This document shows positions 45,172 to 56,985 of a stretch of DNA of 64,000 nt, piece after piece; position 1 is the first letter of the stretch; every line of letters begins with the position of its first letter. Origin of the DNA: Hemicordylus capensis (taxonomy: Eukaryota; Chordata; Lepidosauria; Squamata; Cordylidae). Both the position numbers and the translations under genes were made by a program. The stretch lies in the NCBI RefSeq assembly GCF_027244095.1, contig NC_069658.1, positions 416,542,687 to 416,606,686 on the forward strand. Reading direction: 5' to 3'. The notes below the pieces were generated by a model, which was given only the letters and a program-made list of their open reading frames with translations, did not search any database and had not been told where the DNA came from.

Positions 45172-45981
45172 ATGGGGTGCTTCCTAGTGTATTGCACAGA
45201 GTGTCACTTGTATGACTATCTGCATGAGGGGCAGAGGTCCTGGGTGTGTGTTCAGTGCAAAGAGCTCCTGGATCTCAGGGAACAGGTTTGTTCCCTTGGG
45301 GTCAAGGTGGCTGACTTGGAGAAGCTCAGGGAGGAAGAGAGGTGTGTAGATGAGACCCTTGGGAATGTGATAGAGGCATCCCATTCCCAGGCTGACAGCA
45401 CTTCTACTGTCATGGAATGTGAAGGTCTCGGAGAAGGAGAACATCAGTCTGAGGAAGAAGGAAACACTCCCTTAGCAGGGACCCCTTCCTTGGGTGATGA
45501 GCCCATATACTCTCGCACAGAGGATAGTTCTCCATGGGGTGGGGACCTCCTAGTGGTGGGTGATTCAATCATTAGGGGCATAGAGAGATGGGTCTGTGAC
45601 CCGCATGTAGACCTCACGGTGACTTGCCTGCCTGGTGCGAAGGTTGTGGACGTCACGCTGCATCTAGGTAGGCTATTAGGCAGTGCTGGGGAGGAGTCAG
45701 CTGTGGTGGTGCACACTGGCACCAACAATGATAGGGAATGCAGTTGGGAGGTCCTGGAAGCCAAATGTAGGCTGCTAGGTAGCATATTGAAGTCCAGGAC
45801 CCTCAGGGTAGCATTCTCTGAAATGCTTCTTGTCCCACATGAGACAGTGACACAGGCAGAGCTGAGGGGTTTCAATGTGTGGATAAGACGTTGGTGCCAG
45901 GAGGAGGGGTTTAGATTTGTTAGGCACTGGATACATTTTTGGGGAAGCGAAGCCTTTACAAAAGGGATGGGCTCCACTTGA
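45172..45981 (+). mobile_element. CR1 ORF1 with zinc-binding head and SGNH esterase domain
   Basis: 269 codons open. The N-terminus has CTEC and CVQC pairs (zinc-knuckle or PHD-like), then a Glu/Leu-rich coiled-coil stretch, then an SGNH hydrolase-like domain: LLVVGDSIIRG (block I, GDS) and VVVHTGTNN (block III). The catalytic His motif lies just beyond, in another frame: 'gatgggctccacttgaacca' reads DGLHLNQ and continues about 20 codons to a stop near 46042. One frameshift near 45960 therefore seems to separate an otherwise complete ORF1. The family role is RNA and membrane binding in retrotransposition; this copy is not a host gene. Confidence 0.82.
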
Positions 45982-46679
45982 ACCAAGATGGAACCAGACT
46001 GCTGTCACTTAAAATCAAGAAGGTCGCAGAGCAGCATTTAAAATGATGCCCGAGGGATTGCCGACTGGAACTGGGTGGTATCTGGTTCATCCAGCAAAAT
46101 CCCCTGAGGGTGCACATTTCGGATAAACCAGAAGGGGACAGAGTACACCCAGGAGGTGGACAGAAAGCAATAGATGACAGCTTGCTAAATAGGTAAAATG
46201 ATGGTAATGGGGATAGCATATGCCAATACCAGGTGAGGGATGTGGTGTATAGGTGTCTATATACCAATGCCAGAAGTCTCCAAGCAAAGATGGGTGAGCT
46301 GGAGTGCCTGGTTACTAATGAAAACATAGTTATAGTGGGTGTAATGGAAACCTGGTGGAACGGTGAAAACGAGTGGGACACTATTATTCCTGGATATAAA
46401 CTCTACAGAAGGGACAGGGAGGGGAGGATTGGGAAAGGAGTACCACTGTATATCAAAGAAGGGATAGATTCAATAAGCTAGAAAACCTAGATGGACCAGA
46501 GTCCTCCACAGAACCATTATGGGTAACATGACAAGGATTGAAAGGAAATGTGTTACTAGGGACGTGCTATCGCCTTCTGGATCAAAGTACTGAGAGTGAC
46601 CTGGATTTGGAGAAGCAAATAAGAGAGGTGTCAAAGAGAGACAGGGCAGTAATAATGGATAACTTTAACTACCCACACA

Positions 46680-46768
46680 TTGGTTGGTTGATTGGTTGGT
46701 TGATTGATTAGGTGTCGTCAAGTCTGTGTCAACTCTTAGTGACCACATAGCGACCCATATACCACTGG
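46680..46768 (-). mobile_element. SINE fragment (family A) with (TTGG/TTGA)n, inside CR1 copy B
   Basis: 'ggtgtcgtcaagtctgtgtc' and 'aactcttagtgaccacatag' resemble the end of the family A SINE ('caagttgatttcagctcctg'). It interrupts the endonuclease region where copy A reads straight through. Confidence 0.5.
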
Positions 46769-47576
46769 GTAAATTCACATTCAGGTAAGGAAAAGGGGGC
46801 CAAATTTCTAGACATGCTAAATGACTGTGCCTTAGAACAATTAGTTGTGGAACCAACCAGAGAGATGGCGACCTTGGACTTAATCCTGAGTGGTGCCCAG
46901 CACCTGATGCGAGAAGTCAGAGTTGTAGAACCATTGGATAGCAGTGACTATAGAGTGATCCAATTAAGCATATGTGCAAGTGGAGAATTGTCAAGGAAGT
47001 CCAGCACAAATGTGTTGGACTTCAGAAGAGGCAGCTTCTCAAAAATGGGAGGACTGGTAAAAATGAAGTTGAAAGGGAAGGTCAGGAGGGTCAAATCACT
47101 CCAGAAAACACAGAACTTATTTAAAACCACAACACTAGAAGCACACTTGGAATGTATACCAAGAAGGAGGAAAAGTACCACCAAGTTCAGGAGGACGCCA
47201 GCATGGCTAACAAGGAGAGTTAGAGAAGCTTTAAAGGGAAGAAGACTTCCTTCAGAAAATGCAAGTCCTCCTCAAATGAAGAGAAAGGAACATAAACACT
47301 GGCAAAAGAAATGGAAGGAGACAATAAGGGATGCAAAAAGACAGTTTGAGGAGCATATAGCTAGGAGTGTCAAGAGGAATAACAAAAACTTCTTTAAATA
47401 TATCCGAAGTAGAAAACCTGCCAGGGAGGTGGCTGGCTCCTTAGATTATGAGGGTGTGAAAGGGATTATTAAGGAGGATAAGGAGTTTGCAGAGAAGCTG
47501 AATGAGTTACTTGCATCTGTCTTCATGGTGGAGGATACTGACCACATAAACCTCTCCAGGATTTAGCTCAGGTTTA

Positions 47577-47887
47577 GTGATGTGCCCGGACCGGTCTGGA
47601 GGCCATTCTACAGGCCTACTGAACAATTCGGACAAGGGCGGTCCGGGTTCAGGTGGATTGGGGTGGGGGGTTCCTTTAAGGGTGGGGGAGGGTTTACTTA
47701 CCCCTCCCGCCGCTTTCCAAACTCGGGCGCACGAATTTCTTTTAGTAATCGGGGTGGCAGGATACCGCCCTGCCGCTCCTTCCCCCGCGGGGCTGCTACA
47801 GCCTGCAAAAGGCTTTAAGAAGCCTCTCCCACCACTTTCCAAACTCGGGCGCACGTATTTCTTTTAGTAATTGGGGCGGCAGGATAT
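47577..47887. mobile_element. Left terminal region of a hAT element, with internal duplication
   Basis: Begins TAGTGATGTGCCCGGACC right after the CR1 break, then 'tttaagggtgggggagggtt' and 'tacttacccctcccgccgc' as in the elements at 10011 and 18119. A 57-bp block is repeated 120 bp apart: 'tttccaaactcgggcgcacg' at about 47714 and 47834. Confidence 0.65.
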
Positions 47888-49592
47888 CTTATATGCTACC
47901 AAAGAATCTACACTAAGAACACCTCAGAAACAACAAAACCCTGTACCCCATGGGTTAGCAACCCATGGGGGTGGTTAGCACCCTTGCTCTGGGCCACCCC
48001 AGCACCTCCCAAGTGCAATTATGGGTCTGCTGAAACCTTGTGTGTCAGTGTCACTGGGTTTGGTTAAGCCAGCAGCAATCCCTATGAGAGATATTTATTA
48101 GAAGATCCTTAGAAAATCCTAAAAAAAACCCCACCACTCCTATCAATCCGGGGATGCCTGGGAAGGACTGAGGCCATTTTTGCCATGTCCCCAGACCCAC
48201 TTTGGGGGTGCTGCCACCCCACAGAGGTGGGGTTTGGGGCTGCCCGAAATCCTCATTATATCCAATGGGAACCCCCCCCCCAAATCCACCAAAAATACTA
48301 GGGGCACCTATCAATTGCCACCCCCAGGTTTTCTGCCCCTATCCGGGTACCCTAACACCACCCAGGTCAGTCCACCTTACCTACCCAAGCAACTAAGATG
48401 ACACAGACCACCAACTAGTTTTGACAATGACAATGATGTAAAAAAGGCCACTGCTGCCTGCCAGCAGCACAGCACACAGAGACAAGAAGCAGCAGACTTG
48501 CTCTGCTGCAGGATGGATGATGTCCAAAAAAGCCACCGCCCCAGTGCCTGCCCACTGAGGCCACCACAGACAGAAGCTGACCTGCTCTGCTCTGTTGCAG
48601 TGCTCCCCTCCTTCATCATGGATGCACAGTTGCGCACGCTACATCTGAAAAGGCCAAGAAGGGGTCCAGGCAGGCCAGGGACCATTCCAAACCAAACCAA
48701 GCACAGACTACTAGCAAGTAATACTGCTCCTAGTGCTACACCAACATCACACACCACAGCATGAGCATAGCACACAGCCAGCTGCTGCTGCCCACACAAG
48801 CCAACAAGACCTAACTAGATGGCGCACGGCAGTAGTAGCCAACCCATCCGTGTGATGATGCAACTGCAAGGGAAGGGCACATAATTACTTACAGGCAGGA
48901 GGCAATTCTAACACAGATAGAAAGTTAAAATTAAGAACCACCAGTGTGTCTTCATAGTGCAGCTGAGATGAGAGCTGAGTGTGATGATAGAGCAGAGCAG
49001 TGAGCATTGGCAGCACTCACCTGCTGGTTCAGTAGTTCTCTACTAGTAGTAGTAGTTCTTTTGTCCAGTGTCTTCATCTCTGCCAGTGCATGCCTTTTGC
49101 CTTGCTTGGAGAAAGAAATGGCTCTGGTCCACCACATCTTTGCTCTAGGACACAGAGGCCCAAGGCAGGTGGTGGCACCAGTGTGAGTGCATGTGTGTTT
49201 GTGTTTGTTTGGCCAGGTGCTGTGTGTGCGTTTGTGCGCTGCTAGCTAGGAATGGGGAAGGGAGGGGGAGGTGAGGTGAGGTGAGGTGAGGGGGATGTTC
49301 CAGAGGGGATTGAAGGGGGAGGAGGTCCGGCTCAGAGCAGGTCATATGCCACATATATGCACACACGTGATGTGTGTGCTTCGGTGGGAGACCAGTTCTT
49401 CTCAGCTTGCCAGACCAGGGGCAGGTGGGTGTGGAAGAGAGGATGGGAGGGTGATGAAGAGGATGGAGGGAGGGATGAGGGGAGGGGGGGGGAAACATGC
49501 AGACACACACAGACAGACAGACAGCATACTACAGCAAGCATCCACACACAGAGACAGTACGAACATCCATCCACACAGACACAACAAACAGC

Positions 49593-49634
<42 letters not shown>

Positions 49635-49956
49635 TTCTTTCCAGACAAGCACAAGCACAGACACACAGACCCAATTTCCTCCCCTCCCCGCAAAGAACCC
49701 AGACAATCAAATCAATCAATATGTTGTATTGACAAGTAAAGCTCTATTATTATGATTTGTTTTTTCCCCATCAGTCAACATCAACAGTAACCATAATCAA
49801 CAACATGAGAATTCATTCAGCAAGCATTAAAAAGATATTAAACACATTTTTGATGAAAACCAACCTCAAACATGATTTCTTTGAGAACATATTTCTGAAA
49901 ATCAATCCTTTTTTGAGTCATCAATTAATTCATTTGTTTACAAGTATTATTTTAAA
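47888..49956. other. Low-complexity and subterminal sequence of the hAT-related block
   Basis: No gene was recognised. It includes a perfect 11-bp hairpin CCCCATGGGTT / AACCCATGGGG (47946-47970), purine-rich runs near 49250-49490 and a CA microsatellite. The short open frames are compositional. Confidence 0.55.
49595..49632 (+). repeat. (AC)n microsatellite
   Basis: About 19 uninterrupted AC units. Open frames with long Thr-His or Cys-Val runs across it are artefacts. Confidence 0.95.
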
Positions 49957-50338
49957 CTAGTTGACCGGGCGCATAGCATCTGCGCCCCTAGTTCTCCCTG
50001 GCTACCCCCCCCCTTCAGCCCCTTCTCCCTAACTCTTCCCCCAGGTGTCTCTAACCACCGCCCACCCTCTCGCTTCTCTCCCCCTCTCCCTGCTTGTGGT
50101 TTCTGACCGGCTTGCTGGCCCGTTTGCTCCTGCTGCCGCTTCCTTACACTGGCGGCATGCAGTGCCTGCCACGGCTGGTCCCACCACCGTCCGCCCACCC
50201 GTCCGCCATTTCCCTGGGCAGCAGCTCAACAGTCTCATGAATCCTGCCGCGCGTGAGCTCCACCGCCCAGCCAATCCGCTGGGTTGCCGGGACGCATCCC
50301 CACAGAGGCACGTCTACGGGGATTAATAATATAGATAT
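49957..50338 (+). repeat. GC-rich dispersed repeat with terminal hairpin (copy 3)
   Basis: Head CTAGTTGACCGGGCGCATAG then CATCTGCGCCCCTAG; the inner stem is GGGCGCA / TGCGCCC around TAGCATC. The end is 'ctacggggattaataatata'. The head matches copy 1 at 4564. It sits just downstream of the hAT transposase. Confidence 0.5.
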
Positions 50339-50619
50339 TTTTGGATGGTAGATTAGCATAACATTAAAAAAAAATTACATATTTACAGAATGTGTACCCG
50401 CCACTGCCGCTGATAGTCTAGTATTATTCTGGGGCTGTGCTACTTTTTGGTGTGTGTGTGCCATGCCTACGCAAGGTCCCCAAATGCTGACAGGTGGAGA
50501 TAAGGGCTTGTAGTCAGCATCGGGTTTCTTTTTACGTGGGCGTGGGTGCTGTAGAAATGTTTGGCCAGTCGCAGCACTAGTACTAGTGTGGGCACTTGGC
50601 TGGCACGACTCATCATCTG

Positions 50620-53081
50620 TCACGTCAGCTCAGCTAGAGGTGGAAGTGGGGAGGGGAGGGATGAGCGCAGAGGATGAGCCAGGCAGGTGACCAACCATGG
50701 GGCAACCACAGTAATCACACCCAACTCAAGCTCTAGCTTGGGGTAGCCCAGAAGGGGGAGGTTGACCTTAAGGAAGACCAACTGCTCCACCAGACCAGCA
50801 TCCAACCGGGAGCAAGAGGGTGTCACCACATCCCCGGCACGTGAGAACACCTGCTCGCTCTGGACACTGGTTGGGGGGCAGGAAAGGAGGCACACAGCAA
50901 CCACTGCCAGGTCTGGCCAGACTTGGTGGCGAGTCGCCCAGAACTGTGCGCGGTCCATCGAACTGTCTTCCTCCACAGGCTCCTCCAAGTACTGGGCAAT
51001 GCATTGCTCAGCACTGGATGGCCTGGCAGGTCGAGCCTTCCGCACACCAGGCAAGGCGCCAAGGCACACCTGCTGAAACCACTGGGCAGATTTCGCGCCG
51101 GGAGCAAGTGGCTCCTGCGTTGGCGCTGCTGCCTGGGATGCCACGCTGCTGGACTGGGAAGAGGAAGGGGAAGCTAACACTGCCTGGCTGCCAACTACTA
51201 CACTGCTGCTGGTGGATACAGGTCGGTCAGGAGTGTGTGGTCCCCAAAGGCTCTCTCCTGCTCCAGCAGGCACTGGAACAGGAGGAAGGTGGAGTTCCAC
51301 CGCGTCTCTACATCCGTAGGGATGAGATGGCGAGGAAGCCCGAGGTCATCTTGCTTCCTGAGAAGCAGGTGCCTGGACTTCTCGCTGAGGTGGAAGTGGC
51401 TGGTCAGCTTGCAAGCCTTCTTGACAAGCATGGCCGTGGCAGCAACAGCACCTTGAAGGAGGCAGGCCTGGGCCTGGGACTTCAGCTCTTCAGCTCTTTA
51501 AGGCCAAGGGCGTCCCTGACAGCCAGATGGAGCATGTGTGCCATACACCGTATGTTCACACAGCCCATGACTGTCTCGATAGCAGCGGTAACGTTGGATC
51601 CATTGTCAGTGACAATGAATCCCCTGGAGAGATGTGGACACCTGCCAATCCACTCCTCTATCTGGCGGTCGAGTACGGCTGCCACCTCCTCCATAGTGTG
51701 CCTCGTGTCCATCATCTCCACATGCAGAACGGCCCACCTGTGCCATAGTGCAGCGGGAGACACGCTGGACCCGGAAGAAGCGCCCATGGAGGTCCCCTCA
51801 CTCTCCGGGCCCCACGAGTGGGCAGTGAGGGCCAGGAAAGCAGCGTGCATCCCACTGACATTGGTCCAGAGGTCAGTTGTGAAATGCACGCTGGTGCCAG
51901 CCAGAGCTGCATGCAGCCCATCTGACACAAGCTCCCTGCACCGGCGGTACAGGGAGGGGACCACATTCTGGCTGAACGTGGTCCTTGAGGGGATGATGTA
52001 GTCGGGTGCAAGGTACTGGAGTATCCTGCGGAAGCTGGAGTTCTCGACCACCTGAAATGGCTGGTCATCGGTAGAAATCATCTCCCCTGTGAGGCGGGTG
52101 AGGTGATGATGATCCACACGAACAGTCCGCTTGCTGCCCGACACCTGTGTCCACCGCTGGACTGGCAGTGTAGCCTGCTTTTTGGCTGGTGCAGGCACAC
52201 TGCCCTTGTCCACCCTAGTGGCAGGAGCACCAGGTGCACTAGCACTGTTAGTGGAGCGAAGGAGAGCTGGGTGATGACGTTCCATGTGTCTCCACATGGG
52301 CGTCGTACCCAGGTGCTTGGGATCCTTGCCCCGACTGACCTGCTCCCGGCAGTGGACACAGCGGACATGGTTCGGGGCATTTTCAGGGATCTCAAAATGC
52401 CACCAGACACCGCTGCCCTTGGCCTCCCGCGCCCTGGGCGCTGTCTTAGGCCTCTTGCTGCTGGGTGGCTGCAGTCTGGGGGGGGGCTGCTGCCTGCCCA
52501 CTGCTGCCACCCAACCCCCTTCCACCCTGCATGGAAGAGGAAGGGCCCGGCTCCACTGGCAGAGGAGAGGCAGGCCTCTCCACTACCTCAGTAGACCCTT
52601 CTTCATCGGAGCCAGAGTGGAGGGACCCACCACTACTGGACAGCGCCACGACTGCCCAGACTGCATGATGGGGGGCCTCACTGAGCGGCAAAATGATAGG
52701 GGGAAGGGCCCCGAAAGGGAGGGAGAACCTGGCTGCATCGCTGCCAGCCATAACATCCTCCCTGCCCTCTGCCTGCTCCCCCGCACCAGCAGTCTCCTCC
52801 ACCACCACTGGCGGTGCCCCAGTAGCACCTGGAGCCGAGGGACCCGCCACAGCCATAGTGCCTCTGCCTCGGCCGGCAGCAGGCTGGGGGAAATCTAGTC
52901 TGCGGACAAACCCCTCAGCTGGGGCAAAGAATTCTGCAGTGGGGAGGACAGGGGTATCGTCAGGCTCGTCCCCACGTCCTTTTCACAGCCATAGGCACAT
53001 TCCGCCCCCGGCCTCTCCCACCTCTGCCTGCAACCTTAGGTGAGTCCTGGCCTGAACACGGCGCTCGTGTTGCTCAGACAT
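50620..53081 (-). pseudogene. hAT transposase with BED zinc finger, inactivated
   Basis: Minus strand. A plausible start is the ATG at 53081 (MSEQHERRVQARTHLRLQAE). An acidic, Pro/Ser-rich head follows, then a BED finger: WWHFEIP, CVHC, and HMERHH (about 52420-52250). The catalytic core has FTTDLWTN and FIVTDNGSNVTAA, then VETRWNSTFLLFQCLLEQE. The C-terminal hAT dimerisation domain reads LLSCPPTSVQSEQVFSRAGD and LVEQLVFLKVNLPLLGY. The frame is broken by an in-frame stop near 52983, a shift near 52500, a shift at about 51490 caused by a tandem AGAGCTGA duplication, and another near 51210. It resembles ZBED-type hAT proteins in layout but has all marks of a dead transposon gene. Codons are very GC-rich. 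Confidence 0.9.
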
Positions 53082-54189
53082 AGTAAAGGTGGGAGACTGT
53101 ACAAGAAAGGCCGGAAAGGGGCAAAAAAAATAGTTTGGACGGGGGGAAGAGGCAAAAAAGGCCAATTAATTGGGAAGCGAATTTTTTTGAAAAAAGCCGA
53201 TTGGGGGGAAGGGAAGACTTTCAGCAGGGGGGAAAGAAGGCCAATTGAGGTGAGGGAGGGAAACTTTTGGTTGAGTTGGGAAAAGCCAATCGGGGGGAGG
53301 GGCTGTTAAAATTTAAGTAAAGGGAGGGAACCCTGGGTGGGTGGCACAGGCAGTTAGGTAGAGTAGTTCCTGGGAGGGGGCAAGCTTTTTATTATGGGGA
53401 AAATAGAATGGGGTGGTGGTGGTATTAGGACACAGCACCTACCAGGGAAGGACGGAGCCAAAGCTTGGGGAACCTGAAAATCAAACAAAACCCTTCTTTA
53501 GTGAAAAGTGTGGATTAAGATTTGGGGGGGGGGAGCAACAATTTCATAACTAAGGTGCCTAGCCTATTTTAAAAGAACCCTTTAACAAAACCCACCCACT
53601 CCACCCCAAGCAAGCAATACATACAATAGCAATCATATAATAACAATAGCCTGGGTGGGGGGACCTGCGAAAACAAGAAACAACCTGCAAAAGAAGCAAC
53701 AATTTATTCAACAACACAACAGTACATCTCAAGATATCCCTTCCGACACCCAAATGCATTGCAAAATACAGGTGTCCCTATTTAAAACCACCAACTAGGG
53801 AAGGGGACAACAAAAGGTGCACATACGTGCATGCATAAACTCACCATTCTTCTTCCGGTCCTTCTCCTGCCGCACACTGCTGGTCAGACGCGCAAACCAG
53901 GCCCCCCTGGGCTGGTACACAGACAGGGCGGCACAGGCAGCCGGGGTGGTCAAGGACGGTTGAGAGGGGCAGAATGAGGAGCCACTGTTTGTGACTCACC
54001 CACCCCCAAGCAGCGACAAATAAAATGAAATACTCTTTTAAAAAAACAAAAAAACCAGTGGCAGGTGAGGTGCTGTGGCTGCAGCTGTGGGAAGGGAACG
54101 GATGAAAGAAGGAAAGGAGACAGGGAGAGAGAGACTGGAGCAGACAGAGTCGGAGAGAGTGAAGGAGGAGACAGCAGGAGTAAGAGAGA
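53082..54189. other. Upstream part of the hAT-related block
   Basis: G-rich low-complexity sequence with many short poly(G) and poly(A) runs and a GA-rich stretch (54110-54200). No gene and no terminal inverted repeat were found. Confidence 0.5.
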
Positions 54190-55250
54190 GAGAGAGAGAG
54201 CAGCACAAACAGGGGTGAGTGGGGGTTATGTAGCAGGGAGGGGGGTATTCCAGGGGACAGCAGCAGCAGCAGGCCCAAGGGGGCACAGAGAGAGGGGTGT
54301 GTGAGTGGGGCTGTGTAACAGGGAGGGGGGTGCTGGGAGGAAGGGGGCAGCAGGCCCAAGAGGGCACAGAGAGAGGGGTGTGTGAGTGGGGGGGTGTAGC
54401 AGGGAGGGGGGTGCTGGGAGGAAGGGGGCAGCAGGCCCAAGGGGGCACAGAGAGAGGGGTGTGAGAGTGGGTGTGTGTAGCAGGGAGGGGGGTGCTGGGA
54501 GGAAGGGGGCAGCAGGCCCAAGAGGGCACAGAGAGAGGGGTGTGTGAGTGGGGGGGTGTAGCAGGGAGGGGGGTGCTGGGAGGAAGGGGGCAGCAGGCCC
54601 AAGAGGGCACAGAGAGAGGGGTGTGTGAGTGGGGGGGTGTAGCAGGGAGGGGGGTGCTGGGAGGAAGGGGGCAGCAGGCCCAAGAGGGCACAGAGAGAGG
54701 GGTGTGTGAGTGGGGGGGTGTAGCAGGGAGGGGGGTGCTGGGAGGAAGGGGGCAGCAGGCCCAAGAGGGCACAGAGAGAGGGGTGTGAGAGTGGGGGGGT
54801 GTAGCAGGGAGGGGGGTGCTGGGAGGAAGGGGGCAGCAGGCCCAAGAGGGCACAGAGAGAGGGGTGTGTGAGTGGGGGGGTGTAGCAGGGAGGGGGGTGC
54901 TGGGAGGAAGGGGGCAGCAGGCCCAAGAGGGCACAGAGAGAGGGGTGTGTGAGTGGGGGGGTGTAGCAGGGAGGGGGGTGCTGGGAGGAAGGGGGCAGCA
55001 GGCCCAAGAGGGCACAGAGAGAGGGGTGTGTGAGTGGGGGGGTGTAGCAGGGAGGGGGTGCTGGGAGGAAGGGGGCAGCAGGCCCAAGGGGGCACAGAGA
55101 GAGGGGTGTGAGAGTGGGGGGGTGTAGCAGGGAGGGGGGTGCTGGGAGGAAGGGGGTAGCAGGCCCAAGAGGGCACAGAGAGAGGGGTGTGTGAGTGGGG
55201 GTAGTCTAGCAGTGAGGCGGGGTGGCTGGAGGAAGGGGAAAGCAGGAGTG
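54190..55250 (+). repeat. 81-bp G-rich minisatellite, about 12 copies
   Basis: The unit contains 'gtgtagcagggaggggggtg', 'ctgggaggaagggggcagca' and 'ggcccaagagggcacagaga'. The word CAGGCCCAA recurs at about 54270, 54351, 54432, 54513, 54594 and onward to 55160, i.e. every 81 bp, with one 80-bp unit near 55050. Inner units are nearly identical; the outer ones diverge. Because 81 is a multiple of 3 and the unit has no minus-strand stops, all three minus-strand frames stay open (388, 376 and 537 codons), giving a 27-residue Pro/Leu/His-rich repeat. I judge these frames non-coding. Confidence 0.95.
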
Positions 55251-55457
55251 GCATGGGGGGGGGGAAATCAGTCAAACAAATCAGAGCACACAGAAGTAAA
55301 TATTTTTTAAACAACCAACATTCTTCAAAAAAAAACCAAGCCCAGGCAGGCAGCAGCAGCAGACACATGGGGTGTGTGTGTGAGTGTGGGAGGGGAACTG
55401 GATGGGAGGGGGGATGGCAGGAGGAAGGGAGCAGCAGGAGTGGTGTGGGGAGGGGGG

Positions 55458-56985
55458 ATACGAGGACCCAAGGGGTCTGGGAAATGACAGGCTGGTCAGT
55501 GTAATTTTGGTGCTGGGTAAATTGATGGAAAGCATACTTAAGGACAAAATTGTTAAACATATAGAAGAAAAGGCCTTGCTGAAGGAGAACCAGCATGGCT
55601 TCTACAAGGGCAAGTCTTGCCTCACTAACCTTTTGGAGTTCTCTGAGAGTGTCAACAGGCATGTGGATAAAGGGGATCTGGTTGACATAGTATACTTGGA
55701 CTTCCATAAAGCTTTTGACAAATTTACCCATCAAAGTCTCTTGAGTAAACTTAGCAATAATGGGATAAAGGGACAGGTTCAAGTGTGGATTGGTAACTGG
55801 TTGAAGGACAGGAAACAGAGGGTAGGAATAAATGGACATTTTTTCACAATGGAGGGAGGGAGTGTCCCCCAGGGATCTGTACTGGGACCAGTGCTCTTTT
55901 ATTTGTTCATAAATGATCTAGAAATTGGGGTAAGCAGCAAAGTGGCCAGATTTGCAGATGACACTAAACTATTTAGGGTAGTGAAATCCAAAACAGATTG
56001 TGAGTAGCTGAAAAAAGATCTCTCCAAACTGGGGGAGTGGTCGAGAAAATGGCAAATACGGTTCAATGTAAGCTAGTGTAAAGTTATGTATATTGGGGCA
56101 CAAACCCCAGCTTCACATACACTGATGGGATCTGAGCTGTCAATGACTGGCCAGAAGAGAAATCTTGGGGTCGTGGTGGACAGCTCATTGAAAATGTTGA
56201 CTCAGTGTGTGGCAGCTGAGAAAAAGACTAATTCTATGCTAGGAATCATTAGGAAGGGGATTTAAAATAAAAATGCTAATATTATAATGCCCTTATACAA
56301 ATCTATGGTGTGGCCACATCCGGAGTACTGCATACAGCTTTGATCACTGTATCTTAAGAAGAATATTGTAGAACTGGAAAAGGTGCAGAAGAGGGCAACC
56401 AAGATGATCAGGGGCCTGGAGCACCTTCCCTTATGAGGCTAGGCTACAGTGTCTGGGGCTCTTTACCTTGGAAAAGAGATGGCTAAGAGGAGACATGATA
56501 GAGGTGCATAAAATTATGCCTGGAGTGGAGAGGCTGGACAGAGAAATTGTTCTCCCTCTCTCACAGCAGTAGAATCAGGGGTCACCCCATTAAACTGAAG
56601 GTCAGGAAATTTAGGCCTGACAGGAGGAAGTACTTTTTAATACAGCGTGTAATTAATCTATGGAATTCTTTGCCACGGGATGTGGTGATGGCCACCAGCT
56701 TGGATGACTTTAAAAAAGGCTTAGATAAATTCATGGAGGAGGACAGATCTATCAATGGCTTCTAGTCTGGTGGCTGTGGGCCACCTCCAGCCTGAGGCAT
56801 GATGACTCCCAATATCAGTTTCAGGGGAGCAACAGCAGGAGAGAGGGCATGCACATATCTCTTGACTGTGGGTTCCCCAGAGGCATCTGGTGGGCCACTG
56901 TGGGAAACAGGATGCTGGACTAGATAGGCCTTGGGTCTGATCCAGCAGGGCTGTTGTGATGTTCTGAAGTTGTGCCCCAGTAGCA
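55458..56985 (+). mobile_element. CR1 LINE copy B, 3' half (reverse transcriptase and 3' end)
   Basis: Resumes at 'gacccaaggggtctgggaaa' and reads KDKIVKHIEEKALLKENQHG, VYLDFHKAFDKFTHQSLLSK, QGSVLGPVLFYLFINDLEIG and FADDTKLFR, then the CR1 3' UTR 'gatccagcagggctgttgtg'. Relative to copy A, about 240 bp of CR1 is absent between the two halves of copy B. Confidence 0.88.

Larger units (their letters stand above)
44395..47575 (+). mobile_element. CR1 LINE copy B, 5' half (5' UTR, ORF1, endonuclease)
   Basis: Includes the 5' leader, ORF1 (45172-45981) and ORF2 endonuclease: RCLYTNARSLQAKMGELECL, then VIVGVMETWWNGENEWDTII (46233-46481) and FRRGSFSKMGGLVKMKLKGK (46814-47566). Identity with copy A stops at 'tctcaggttt' (about 47575), where hAT-type sequence begins. 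Coding frames are only lightly broken, so this copy is younger than the L2 copies. The 3' half resumes at about 55458. Confidence 0.88.

Noticed and set aside
49286-49755. Open frames rich in Thr-His or Cys-Val
   Set aside because: They cross an (AC)n microsatellite and purine-rich low-complexity DNA.
50820-52001. 393-codon plus-strand open frame
   Set aside because: Antisense shadow of the GC-rich hAT transposase on the minus strand.
54190-55250. CRISPR-like array
   Set aside because: Direct tandem units without spacers in vertebrate DNA; it is a minisatellite.
53841-55839. Three long minus-strand frames (388, 376 and 537 codons) with 27-residue Pro-rich repeats
   Set aside because: They follow from an 81-bp minisatellite without stops; all three frames being open argues against selection on any one.
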